From contig JAUYIW010000046.1 of the NCBI GenBank assembly GCA_030688135.1, forward strand, positions 1-29,034: DNA of 29,034 nt, read 5' to 3'. This document shows positions 1 through 6,842 of this stretch, piece by piece (within the stretch, counting starts at the first letter, position 1; every line of letters starts with the position of its first letter). The notes beneath the pieces were generated by a model that was not told where the DNA came from, searched no databases, and saw only the letters and a program-made list of their open reading frames with translations. Both the position numbers and the translations under genes were made by a program. This DNA is from Candidatus Uhrbacteria bacterium. GTDB lineage: Bacteria; Patescibacteriota; Patescibacteriia; UBA9934.

Positions 1-363
1 TTTGAACTTGAATTTGCCGACTTTTTGGAAGGCGCTGACGATGTGATTTCTTTCGCAAAAAATTATTATGAAATTCATTTCAAAATTGATTACAAAAACG
101 CGAGCGGAGCAATTTCCAGCTATTATCCCGACTTTTTCGTAAAAACGGATAACAAAACAATTTATATTATAGAAACGAAAGGACGAGAAGATTTAGACGA
201 TATTGAGAAAATAAAGAGATTGGCACAATGGTGCGAGGACGCAAGCGAGAGGCAGAAAAAAATTGCTTACAAAATGCTATATGTGAAGCAGGAAGAGTGG
301 GACAAATACAAGCCAACAAACTTTAAGCAGTTGGCGGAGGCGTTCAGGTTAAAAAAATCATAA
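1..363 (+). CDS. Type III restriction enzyme Res subunit, C-terminal fragment (5' cut by window edge)
   Basis: The reading frame is open from base 1, so the gene starts outside the window and only about 120 C-terminal residues are visible. They hold a PD-(D/E)xK nuclease signature: YYPDFFVK, then about 15 residues later IIETKGRED. This is the arrangement of the endonuclease domain that ends the helicase-nuclease (Res) subunit of type III restriction systems and related DEAD/DEAH helicase-nucleases. The tail is rich in Lys, Glu and aromatic residues. The family role is ATP-dependent cleavage of unmodified DNA. No methyltransferase (Mod) is visible and the next genes downstream are broken, so whether a working system remains is unknown. 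Confidence 0.7.
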   Translation, partial: FELEFADFLEGADDVISFAKNYYEIHFKIDYKNASGAISSYYPDFFVKTDNKTIYIIETKGREDLDDIEKIKRLAQWCEDASERQKKIAYKMLYVKQEEWDKYKPTNFKQLAEAFRLKKS

Positions 364-364
364 A

Positions 365-825
365 ATGAAAATATCCTCACTAGAAATTCAAAAAATTAAA
401 AGCGTTGGTGAAAAAATCCAGCTTCATTTTGAGCAGGGTATCAATATCTTTATTGGACCAAACGGAAGTGGCAAAAGCAATGTAATGGATATATTAAATA
501 CTGTATTACATACATACTTTATCTGGCATTGGCATGAAAATATTGAGCCATTTGGCAAAATTACATACCAGAAACAGAACCTCGATGGATTTTTTGACTT
601 GCCACAACATTTTGATTTGGGCGACACCAAGCCTCAAGAGATTGCTATAGAAATTGAATTTTCTGATGATGATTTGTAAAATATAGAGATAATGCGTGAT
701 CATATTTCTGATATTGCGCAAACAGAAAAGGATTTACTAAAACAATAGACAAGCGACATCGAAAATATTTTTAATCAATTATTGACCATTGTCCCGGAAG
801 ACAACCTGAAAAGTGCCTTAAAATA
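365..825 (+). pseudogene. Truncated AAA/SMC-like ATPase, N-terminal remnant with nonsense codons
   Basis: The start lies 1 nt after the preceding stop, suggesting former translational coupling. The first 104 codons encode the N-terminus of a RecF/SMC-like ATPase: a beta strand MKISSLEIQKIKSV, then a Walker A motif GPNGSGKSN at about residues 33-41. A TAA at 677-679 ends this frame. Reading on in the same frame gives protein-like sequence, broken again by TAG at 746-748, up to a stop near 825. No Walker B or ABC signature is present, so most of the protein is missing. Such ATPases often sit beside restriction genes as overcoming-lysogenization-defect-type or nuclease partners; that link is inference. 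Confidence 0.7.
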
Positions 826-832
826 AAAATTT

Positions 833-1459
833 ATGAAAAAGAAAAATATAAAACAAGAAAAAGGAATTTTGCCACCGTCTGATTTAAATTTTGACGATAT
901 TTTTAACGCGAACGGAGAGCCGAGGATAGATGACTATTATTATGACGCTCTGGAATTATCATGCGGCGGGAAAAAAGAAATTAAGGAAGCGTTGCGATTG
1001 CTGAATATTGCTTTGCAAATGGATGAAGACTATGTTCAGACGCATATCGGTTTTATCTGCGTTTACGACGCTATTGGCGATGAAAAGAAAAAAGATGAAG
1101 CGATCAAAATCGCTTATAAAAAAACCTTGAAAAAATTTCCAAAGTGGCCGATATTAATGGAGTGGGGATGGCTGGAAAATCGCGCCTATCTGCGAGCGAT
1201 TCAATATATGGGCGATTGGTACTGGGATAAGGGGAAAAATGAGAAGGCGATTGAATTATATCGGCTTTTACTTAAACTTAACCCTAATGATAATCAAGGT
1301 GTGCGATATGAAATTGCCGCCTTGTATGCCGGTTTAAACGGGGATGATATTAATAGAATGACAGATGAGGGCAATGAAAAGCAGGATTGGAGCGAACAAG
1401 AAAATCTCGTTCAGGAGCAAAACAAAAAACATAAGTTTTGGAAAGAGCCAAGATATTAG
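833..1459 (+). CDS. Tetratricopeptide-repeat protein
   Basis: A 208-residue protein with no signal peptide and two TPR-like helical pairs. One lies around residues 50-85 (EALRLLNIALQMDEDYVQTH). A second lies around 123-160, with the typical core GDWYWDKGKNEKAIELYRL followed by LKLNPND. The C-terminus is charged and probably disordered. TPR proteins act as protein-binding scaffolds; the partner is unknown. It follows the ATPase remnant by about 8 nt and precedes the RhuM pseudogene by 9 nt, so it may be the surviving member of a former accessory cluster. Confidence 0.75.
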   Translation: MKKKNIKQEKGILPPSDLNFDDIFNANGEPRIDDYYYDALELSCGGKKEIKEALRLLNIALQMDEDYVQTHIGFICVYDAIGDEKKKDEAIKIAYKKTLKKFPKWPILMEWGWLENRAYLRAIQYMGDWYWDKGKNEKAIELYRLLLKLNPNDNQGVRYEIAALYAGLNGDDINRMTDEGNEKQDWSEQENLVQEQNKKHKFWKEPRY

Positions 1460-1468
1460 GCGAATTTT

Positions 1469-2127
1469 ATGAAAAAAATACCAGATAATCAAATTGCTTT
1501 TTATCAATCGCCGGACGGTTCGGTAAATATTTAGGTTCTATTTGCGGAGGAAAATATTTGGTTAACTCAAAAAAAATGGCAGAACTTTTTGACTGTTCGG
1601 TGGATAACATTTCACTGCACCTCAAAAATATCTACCAAGAAAACGAAGTTGACTAACAAGCAACTAACGAGGATTTCTCGGTAGTTCAAGAAGAAGGGAA
1701 ACGAAAAGTTTCCAGAAAAGTTTCCTTTTACAGCCTTGAAGCAATTATCGCCGTTGGTTACCGCGTAAGCTCCGAGCGAGGCGCGCAGTTTCGCCAATGG
1801 GCTACCGGAATTTTAAAAAATTACATTCACAAAGGATATGCTTTGGATAGCAATCGCATGAAATATGGTTTTCGTTTTAGCGCCAGATATTTTGAGGAGC
1901 TTGATGAAGAAATACAAGATATTCGCACAAGCGAAAGGAGAATTTATCAAAAGATCACCGATATTTACGCAACTGCGATTGATTATTCTCCGAAGGCTTA
2001 TGAGAGTAAAGAATTTTTTGCCACCGTGCAAAACAAACTTCATTTTGCCATAACCGATAAAACCGCGTCGGAAATTTCGGAAATTATTACGGAACGCGTA
2101 AATGGTAACACACTGTCCAACATCTAG
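1469..2127 (+). pseudogene. RhuM-family protein, broken by stops and a frameshift
   Basis: The text matches the RhuM family (Fic/DOC-like or KilA-N-like accessory proteins of unknown role): IAFYQSPDGSVNI at the N-terminus, then WLTQKKMAELF, SFYSLEAIIAVGYRVSS, GAQFRQWATG and FFATVQNKLHFA. It is interrupted by TAG at 1532-1534, where family members usually have Glu. A one-base deletion in the A8 run at 1569-1576 shifts the frame, and TAA at 1654-1656 interrupts it again. The C-terminal part beyond HFAITDKTASE is also missing: about 219 codons remain against roughly 330 in intact relatives. The longest intact piece is 1843-2127. Clearly not functional. Confidence 0.85.
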
Positions 2128-2210
2128 CGTTGACAAGCGGTAAAGAATGTGAGAGCTACGGATACTATCTTTTTAAATCTGTGGCTTTTTAATTTTGTGC
2201 AAATTTGTGA

Positions 2211-2251
2211 AAGAAAAAGAAAAGCGGCGGACTCCGGTTGGAGTCCGCCGC
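2211..2251 (-). terminator. Strong intrinsic terminator of the CHAP operon
   Basis: A perfect 12-bp GC-rich stem (2224-2235 with 2240-2251, loop 2236-2239) is followed on the minus strand by TTTTCTTTTTC. It lies 24 nt past the stop of the 51-aa micropeptide gene, closing the minus-strand operon. It also marks the edge of the GC-rich cassette. Confidence 0.92.
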
Positions 2252-2274
2252 GAGAGGGTGTGCCCTCGAATGTG

Positions 2275-2430
2275 CTACTTACGTCTTGCGTGGGCAATGA
2301 GGCCCATGGCGACGAAGCCGATTGCGAGGGCTACATGACTACAGCAGCCGCCTCCTCCGTTGTAGTTACCGCCGGCCATGGCGAGGCTGGGGGTGGTGAG
2401 GAGGGCGAGGGTGAACAGATAACGCGTCAT
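2275..2430 (-). CDS. 51-aa secreted micropeptide: signal peptide, Gly-rich CC motif, C-terminal helix
   Basis: The start at 2430 is chosen because AAAGGAG lies just upstream and the ATG overlaps the TGA of the CHAP gene (ATGA), implying translational coupling. The 51 residues consist of a signal peptide with an AMA cleavage site (residues 17-19), a glycine-rich linker with adjacent cysteines (GGNYNGGGGCC, 20-30), a hydrophobic helix (about 32-46) and a basic tail HARRK. Gly/Cys, then helix, then Arg is the layout of C-terminal protein-sorting tails such as GlyGly-CTERM, MYXO-CTERM and JDVT-CTERM, but here there is almost no cargo between signal peptide and tail. No family is recognised. It could be a small membrane or surface peptide processed at the cysteines. 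A longer in-frame start at 2505 lies inside the CHAP gene and is less likely. Confidence 0.6.
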   Translation of the reverse strand: MTRYLFTLALLTTPSLAMAGGNYNGGGGCCSHVALAIGFVAMGLIAHARRK

Positions 2431-3044
2431 TGCGTCTCCTTTGGGGCGATGGGTCGGCTCCAGCCGGCCACTGGGTGATTGTACGGTTCTTGGTCTACGA
2501 ACCAAGTTCCGTTTCTTTCCATTAGGTCTAACTGATCATACGAGACGTACTTATGTAGTACGTAGAACCGTCTCGCATGAATGTTTTGTTGTACGATTGA
2601 AACCGTTCCGGTCTCCAGGTCAACGCCAGTCACGATTGCGATATGGCCAGGCGATCCATCCTCGGGACTGCCATCGAAAACCAGAATATCGTATTGCTCC
2701 GGCGGTGTTTCTCCGCCGTTTTGGTAGGCCCTAAGGCCTTTCTCTTCCGCATTCCAGTAGTAGCTGTCCGCATCACCTGTTTTGGTCAGGTTAGGAAAGC
2801 CGAGACGCTCTACGTAGAAACGATTCACATATTCTACGCACTGGAATTCGAGTCCGTATTTGCCACGTACATTTTCGCCGTTTGAGGAGTACATTGTTAC
2901 ACCTTCGAACTCTCCGAGCGCTTCTCCATACGAAGGGGCTGACAGCGACCAGTTGTCGTTGCGTGCATCATTACTTGTGCCAATGCTACACGCGAGGCTG
3001 AAGATCACTATCAGTCCGGCCGTCACTAGCATAGGCTTTTTCAT
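2427..3044 (-). CDS. CHAP-domain peptidoglycan hydrolase lipoprotein
   Basis: A 205-residue protein starting with a lipoprotein signal peptide (lipobox SLAC, Cys19), so it should be exported and lipid-anchored. The rest matches a CHAP amidase/endopeptidase of the papain-like fold: nucleophile region GLEFQCVEYVNRFY (Cys69), histidine motif PGHIAIVTG (His134), and a polar residue in VQQNIH (Asn154). CHAP enzymes cut peptide bonds or the sugar-peptide amide in peptidoglycan. GGAGGGATC precedes the start. Its ATG overlaps the stop of the upstream membrane protein and its own stop overlaps the next start, so three genes are coupled. In a host-attached bacterium a target in a neighbour's wall is possible, but that is inference. 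Confidence 0.85.
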   Translation of the reverse strand: MKKPMLVTAGLIVIFSLACSIGTSNDARNDNWSLSAPSYGEALGEFEGVTMYSSNGENVRGKYGLEFQCVEYVNRFYVERLGFPNLTKTGDADSYYWNAEEKGLRAYQNGGETPPEQYDILVFDGSPEDGSPGHIAIVTGVDLETGTVSIVQQNIHARRFYVLHKYVSYDQLDLMERNGTWFVDQEPYNHPVAGWSRPIAPKETQ

Positions 3045-4009
3045 GATCCCTCCACGTTTAGAGTAGGATACATGTCATAGCCGATCCGCCACTTGTGGAA
3101 CAAGCTTTTCTCTACTAGGGAGTCACCCTGTTCGAGGATTGGTCCGAGAGCACGCGGAGTGAACCACGCACTCCTTGGGAAGATCAGCATATTCTCTAGC
3201 AACCAGTAGGGCATTACTTTTTGAGTAAAGCTCATCTCCCGTTTAGTTTGTGGAAGTCTGAATGCTCGAGCGGTCGATCCCTTTTGTTTCTTAGGATGCA
3301 CTCTTGCAATCCAGACTGGGAGCAGTTCACCATTGGTGAACACATCTTCCAGCGATTCGTACTTGAGTGGATCGAGATACGGTCTACGATGGATGAAGTG
3401 AATGACTTTTCCACGTACCCAAAGGGCAACGTGAGAGTTGATGTCCTGCCCATCTTCTTGAATCTTCTCCATGTAACCGGTGTTCTCCCAAAGGAGTCCG
3501 AGCACATAAATCTGATCCCATTCAAACGGATAGTTTTCCACTTCACTAATGAGCTTCTTCTTAACGTCAGGTTCCAGTCTTCCGTCTGCGTCGAACTCGT
3601 CTGTTTTGTCCCAGACGGTTGTGAGCTTGCGGTCGTTTGAAACCCACCCTGGGTTCAACCTATGGGTCCGAATCGTCCACGCACTGGAATGCACGAGTGG
3701 CACGCCGGTGAACAGGTTGATGTACTTTGTCACAGTGGCAGAGCACATCGCGTTGTCGTACTCCCACCAGGGAAGTACGCGCGGAAGTTCTCCGGTACGC
3801 TCTGAGTAGTTCAGAAGCGCAGAGCGGTCTTCTAGGCTCAGCCGCTTGGCCGTTGCCCAAAAGGCGAGCTCTTCTGACCGAAGGTCTTCTTTGACCTCCG
3901 GGTAGTTGTAAATGAGTTTGCCAGTAGCAAAGGTGATCACCACCCCCGCCACCAGCGCAACTCCAGAGAGTATGGCAAACATTATTGCCACGCGCTTGAT
4001 TTTGGTCAT
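3041..4009 (-). CDS. Membrane-anchored protein with a divergent NlpC/P60-like (papain-fold) domain
   Basis: The start at 4009 is chosen for its TTGGAGAAACC ribosome site and because a transmembrane segment follows directly (residues about 7-29). The 322-residue protein has no family I recognise with certainty. It does carry the layout of an NlpC/P60-type cysteine hydrolase: Cys89 at the head of a helix (NAMCSATVTKYINLF), and about 100 residues later SHVALWVRGKVIHFIH (His193, His204), which resembles the H-V-x-I-Y-x-x-x-G-K-x-I-H strand pair of that family. First gene of the operon, under the promoter at 4090-4118, and followed by a CHAP hydrolase, which supports a wall-related role. Tryptophan- and proline-rich C-terminal third of unknown function. 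Confidence 0.6.
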   Translation of the reverse strand: MTKIKRVAIMFAILSGVALVAGVVITFATGKLIYNYPEVKEDLRSEELAFWATAKRLSLEDRSALLNYSERTGELPRVLPWWEYDNAMCSATVTKYINLFTGVPLVHSSAWTIRTHRLNPGWVSNDRKLTTVWDKTDEFDADGRLEPDVKKKLISEVENYPFEWDQIYVLGLLWENTGYMEKIQEDGQDINSHVALWVRGKVIHFIHRRPYLDPLKYESLEDVFTNGELLPVWIARVHPKKQKGSTARAFRLPQTKREMSFTQKVMPYWLLENMLIFPRSAWFTPRALGPILEQGDSLVEKSLFHKWRIGYDMYPTLNVEGS

Positions 4010-4089
4010 GGTTTCTCCAATGCTTTTTTGGTTTTTTTCATGCCATGGGTAGCTCGCAGGGCGAAACTCTTGTGGCACGAAAACACTAT

Positions 4090-4118
4090 ACTATACACTC
4101 AAAAACCGGTTTTGTCAA
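4090..4118 (-). promoter_or_regulatory. Near-consensus sigma70 promoter of the three-gene hydrolase operon
   Basis: Read on the minus strand: TTGACA (4118-4113), a 17-nt spacer, TATAGT (4095-4090). The start codon at 4009 is about 75 nt downstream of the predicted transcription start. The spacing and -35 are ideal, suggesting constitutive, strong expression. Confidence 0.88.
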
Positions 4119-4146
4119 GGTTTATCCCAAGTATTAGCTAAATGTA

Positions 4147-4180
4147 AAAGAAAAACGGCAACCCCTAAGGATTAACCGTT
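4147..4180 (-). terminator. Probable terminator after the SLT gene
   Basis: On the minus strand AACGG (4180-4176) pairs with CCGTT (4158-4154) around an imperfect inner stem, followed by TTTCTTTTAC. It lies between the SLT stop at 4206 and the next operon's promoter, so the two units are probably transcribed separately. Confidence 0.55.
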
Positions 4181-4205
4181 TAAAGCAGTTGAAGTTAGAA
4201 TGATT

Positions 4206-4997
4206 CTACTGCTCAGGCTCGGGTGGCGATTTTGGCAGGTTTGGAAGCCTGTACCAGCCCGCAATGTCGATGGGGTTCAGGAAGTCGCGTTCCAGCGTAT
4301 CTACCCCGCGAGCAATTACTCGAATTTCCGCTGAGGCTGCGAGTACCATTTGCGCGTACTTTCGCTGCTCGGCCTTTTTTTGCACATCGAGGATAAACGG
4401 AAAAATATCTCCTTCTTCCCACCCAAAGTACACCAACATATCAGATTTGTAGCCAGAGTAACCCTGGTTGTAGGCCTGGAGTGCGTGCGAGAATTCGAGC
4501 ACGCTGTCCATGTTGCCGATTTGCTCCTTGTGGCGAAGCGTTACCAGTCCGAGTACTACGTTGTGGAGTGCTTTTGCGCGATCAACCTTGGAGGGTTTTA
4601 CGCCCAAGTATTCTGCAGCCTCGCTATGAAAATCTTCAAGCGCGCCAGAGCGGATTTGCATCAACCCCACTTCGCCCTTGCTTCCGCGTGCGCCTACACG
4701 ACACTCACTTTCTACCATTGCCATGCCCATGACGAAATCGACTTCGTATCCTACGAGCAGTGCGGCCTTTTGAAAGGTCGGTCGCAGCTTCTCGCATGCC
4801 TCATACACCTTCTTTCGCTGAGGCCGTTCCGAGAACTCAAAGAACGTCTGTTCGATGTCGAAGATCAGCAGATCTTCGTCGGTGGGTTCGGAATTGCTCA
4901 CTGTATCTTCGGCTGAGTTAGACTTTCCGAGTCCGCACGAATCGGCGCAGGCTATAGTCCAAAACATCATAAACGCGAGAAAGATCCTTATTTTCAT
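4206..4997 (-). CDS. Lytic transglycosylase (SLT/lysozyme-like) lipoprotein
   Basis: A 263-residue protein with a lipoprotein signal peptide (TIAC, Cys17) and an acidic, Ser-rich linker to about residue 45. An SLT domain follows, with the three classical motifs in order: VDFVMGMAMVESE (catalytic Glu about 96), GEVGLMQI (109-115) and LQAYNQGYSGY (about 172-182). Such enzymes cleave the MurNAc-GlcNAc bond with formation of 1,6-anhydro-MurNAc. A C-terminal helical region follows the domain. The start is supported by TGGAGAAAAC just upstream. It has its own promoter (5026-5054) and lies directly upstream of the CHAP/NlpC-like operon on the same strand, making a glycan-plus-peptide cutting set. 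Confidence 0.88.
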   Translation of the reverse strand: MKIRIFLAFMMFWTIACADSCGLGKSNSAEDTVSNSEPTDEDLLIFDIEQTFFEFSERPQRKKVYEACEKLRPTFQKAALLVGYEVDFVMGMAMVESECRVGARGSKGEVGLMQIRSGALEDFHSEAAEYLGVKPSKVDRAKALHNVVLGLVTLRHKEQIGNMDSVLEFSHALQAYNQGYSGYKSDMLVYFGWEEGDIFPFILDVQKKAEQRKYAQMVLAASAEIRVIARGVDTLERDFLNPIDIAGWYRLPNLPKSPPEPEQ

Positions 4998-5025
4998 GTT
5001 TTCTCCAGTTGTAAAAGGACCAACG

Positions 5026-5054
5026 ACTTTATCACGAATTCATGATTTTGTCAA
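5026..5054 (-). promoter_or_regulatory. Near-consensus sigma70 promoter of the SLT gene
   Basis: Minus strand: TTGACA (5054-5049), a 17-nt spacer, TAAAGT (5031-5026). The SLT start is at 4997. It has the same TTGACAAAA opening and spacing as the promoter at 4090-4118, so the two units may be co-expressed. Confidence 0.85.
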
Positions 5055-5061
5055 TAAAATA

Positions 5062-5078
5062 CCCTGGATTAACCAGGG
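5062..5078 (-). terminator. Hairpin at the end of the methyltransferase gene
   Basis: CCCTGG and CCAGGG form a perfect 6-bp stem with a 5-nt loop, followed on the minus strand by TATTTTATT. It lies 10 nt past the methyltransferase stop and just upstream of the SLT promoter's -35 box. A weak U-run makes this a moderate call. Confidence 0.6.
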
Positions 5079-5087
5079 TTTAATATC

Positions 5088-6287
5088 TTATTTTTTTCTA
5101 ACGCCAACAATATTTCTTCCTAGAAATTGTCCTTTTTGACGATACAGAACAGGCGTGAAAATATATTCAAATTTTTTGGGAGGGAAAATTAGATCTAGCG
5201 GTATTTTATATTCATCACGTCCTACGAAATGCGTTGGGATAATGGCTACAACTACTCCTCCGGTTTTTAACAAAACTCCAAGTTTAGAAAAACTTTTTTG
5301 ATAAAGATCTGTTAGTTCAGTTATTGTACGTTCAACTTCGGTTTTGGATTCACGGCCTTCTCTAGGTTTACCCAAAAACGGTTCAGTTACAATAGCATCT
5401 ACTGAGTTTGGCTCCACGCTTGATAGTTCAGTAGCTGGAGCTGCGAAATACTCAATTTCAGGCAATACAATACCTTCCTTTTCAAGCCACCTTATATTTT
5501 TCACAGTGTCTTGCACGGCACGTTCGGAAATATCACTACCGACCAGTTTGCTAAAACCTACAAGCGCAGCTTCCATTAGAACTGTACCTGATCCGCAAAA
5601 AGGATCGAGCAGAGTTGATCCCATCGGTTCGACTCCTGAAAGGTTTACCATCATTCGCGCAAGTTTTGGGGGAAGCATTCCTCTTTTGGCATTACGCGCT
5701 GGGCGATCAAAGTCACGGTGTGACCAGTCTTCAAAATTTTGAACTGCAGCCGTTTGCGCAATCATAACTTCGTTTCCGTTCTGAATTAACACAAACTCAG
5801 CGCCACGTTCGAGAAGTTTATTTTTTGAAATAACAACGGATGAAAGTGTTGATTCCTTTGATGTTACTAGGCGTGCAGAGTTACCGTCATTTTTAAGTAG
5901 TTTTTTAATTTCAAGGCCAAGTGCATTTGCAGATCGTTCTAGTCCTGCACTTTTATAGTGGGCATCTTGAGGAAGCTCAGTGGAGTATGCGCTGATTCCA
6001 AAATTTATTCTTTCAGTTTGACCGGAGCTAAGAAGAGTTGCAACCAATAAGTTAGCCGTGTCAGAGTCTACGCTTCGTGCAGTTAGTTCAGACATTGGAA
6101 CGCTACCAAGTATATAGCCAACTTTTTGCGTACCGCCAAGTCTAGCTTGGAGTTTTGTAAGCTCAACTTTGATATCATCAAAAATAGCAACCTTGTCAGT
6201 TTGAAAGGTTGGCGTTACGCCTGTAACGGCTTTGATTTCGGCCAGTGACAGATCGTGATGACTTCCTAGTATTGCGAAGGTTTGCAT
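5088..6287 (-). CDS. TRM11/UPF0020-like RNA methyltransferase
   Basis: The start at 6287 (MQTFAILGSHHDLS) fits homologues better than the in-frame ATG at 6323. The N-terminal ~170 residues are THUMP-like in position but diverged. The C-terminal ~200 form a Rossmann methyltransferase: RGMLPPKLARMMVNLSG, the SAM motif LLDPFCGSGTVLMEAAL, an acidic ribose-binding strand GSDISERAV, and motif IV in the form VTEPFLGKP. Relatives make m2G at tRNA position 10 (Trm11/TrmG10) or methylate rRNA. Motif IV is unusual, as most family members have DPPY or NPPY. Codon use and base composition return to the AT-rich norm here, unlike the hydrolase genes next door. Confidence 0.75.
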   Translation of the reverse strand: MQTFAILGSHHDLSLAEIKAVTGVTPTFQTDKVAIFDDIKVELTKLQARLGGTQKVGYILGSVPMSELTARSVDSDTANLLVATLLSSGQTERINFGISAYSTELPQDAHYKSAGLERSANALGLEIKKLLKNDGNSARLVTSKESTLSSVVISKNKLLERGAEFVLIQNGNEVMIAQTAAVQNFEDWSHRDFDRPARNAKRGMLPPKLARMMVNLSGVEPMGSTLLDPFCGSGTVLMEAALVGFSKLVGSDISERAVQDTVKNIRWLEKEGIVLPEIEYFAAPATELSSVEPNSVDAIVTEPFLGKPREGRESKTEVERTITELTDLYQKSFSKLGVLLKTGGVVVAIIPTHFVGRDEYKIPLDLIFPPKKFEYIFTPVLYRQKGQFLGRNIVGVRKK

Positions 6288-6482
6288 ACGTGGGATCATA
6301 TAGTGCAAAATGACAAATGTCAAAGATTAGGCTCAACTAAACTAAATGGAACAGGAATACATACTTTGAGTGTCTAAAAAATACTAACCCTTGCCTAATT
6401 CCCAACTCATGGAGGTGGTCTTTTGGCTAAGAGATGTTATCAACACTTGACTTACTTGCTAAAAAATGCTAAAGACCCCAGC

Positions 6483-6587
6483 GACTTTGTGCAACCCCGA
6501 CTTTGTGCAACCCTAAGGGTTGCACAACAGAAAATCAATCTTTACTGGTTAGTCACAGTGCGTGCAACCCTAAGGGTTGCACTGACT
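6483..6587. repeat. Two perfect 21-bp palindromes plus a half copy
   Basis: The arm GTGCAACCC, a TAA centre and the arm GGGTTGCAC form identical palindromes at 6505-6525 and 6562-6582. A half copy (GACTTTGTGCAACCC) at 6483-6497 repeats the text at 6499-6513. The second palindrome has further outer pairing (AGTCA 6551-6555 with TGACT 6583-6587). The 160 nt before this (6324-6482) show nothing clear beyond a weak TTGACT promoter-like box near 6447. Confidence 0.85.
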
Positions 6588-6618
6588 TAACGATGAACTC
6601 GGGATTGACCAGTGGTAC

Positions 6619-6647
6619 TTGACAAAATGGTATATTTGTGATAGTAT
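6619..6647 (+). promoter_or_regulatory. Sigma70-type promoter for a non-coding transcript
   Basis: TTGACA (6619-6624), a 17-nt spacer, TAGTAT (6642-6647). The predicted start near 6654 opens directly into a hairpin-rich stretch without coding potential that ends in an intrinsic terminator. Confidence 0.7.
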
Positions 6648-6653
6648 GTACAT

Positions 6654-6815
6654 GGAATTGCCAGGAGCATTCCATTATCAACCGACAGCGGGAGTACGCA
6701 AGGATTTTGCTTTGATGGGCAAAATCTTAGTCGTTTGATATATTACATCATGCGGAATACGTTTCCGCGCTAGCCACTTGCATCCATAGGATCGCAGGCG
6801 GCTTTTTTCTTTTTC
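6654..6815 (+). ncRNA. Candidate structured RNA, about 160 nt, class unknown
   Basis: The stretch between promoter and terminator has no meaningful reading frame but dense pairing. The pairs are: TGGAAT (6653-6658) with ATTCCA (6669-6674); a closing stem CAACCGAC (6679-6686) with GTCGTTTG (6730-6737); inside it GCG/CGC (6688-6690/6697-6699) and GATTTTGC (6703-6710) with GCAAAATC (6719-6726), a three-way junction; then GCGGAA (6752-6757) with TTCCGC (6763-6768); then the terminator stem. It could be a small regulatory RNA, or an attenuator/riboswitch-like leader of the HD phosphohydrolase gene 170 nt downstream. I do not recognise the motif of a known riboswitch, 6S, SRP, tmRNA or RNase P RNA. 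Confidence 0.5.
6773..6815 (+). terminator. Intrinsic terminator of the candidate RNA
   Basis: GCCACTTGC (6773-6781) pairs with GCAGGCGGC (6794-6802) with one mismatch, continued by ATCC/GGAT around an ATA loop, then TTTTTTCTTTTTC. Strong and correctly oriented. Confidence 0.88.
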
Positions 6816-6842
6816 TATTTTAAGCTACGATTACCGGGTATG

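Noticed and set aside
365..2127. In-frame TAA/TAG codons in several accessory genes as evidence of stop-codon recoding
   Set aside because: Core genes here end with TAA (rpoB, ftsK), TAG (recA) and TGA (yebC, efp), and none contains internal stops. RhuM also has a frameshift. Pseudogenes explain the data.
2149..2478. Plus-strand open frame across the hydrolase operon end
   Set aside because: It runs antisense through a terminator and two well-supported minus-strand genes, with low-complexity Gly/Glu content; a shadow frame.
6483..6587. CRISPR array from repeated GTGCAACCC units
   Set aside because: Only two full palindromes and a half copy, no regular spacer series, no cas genes.
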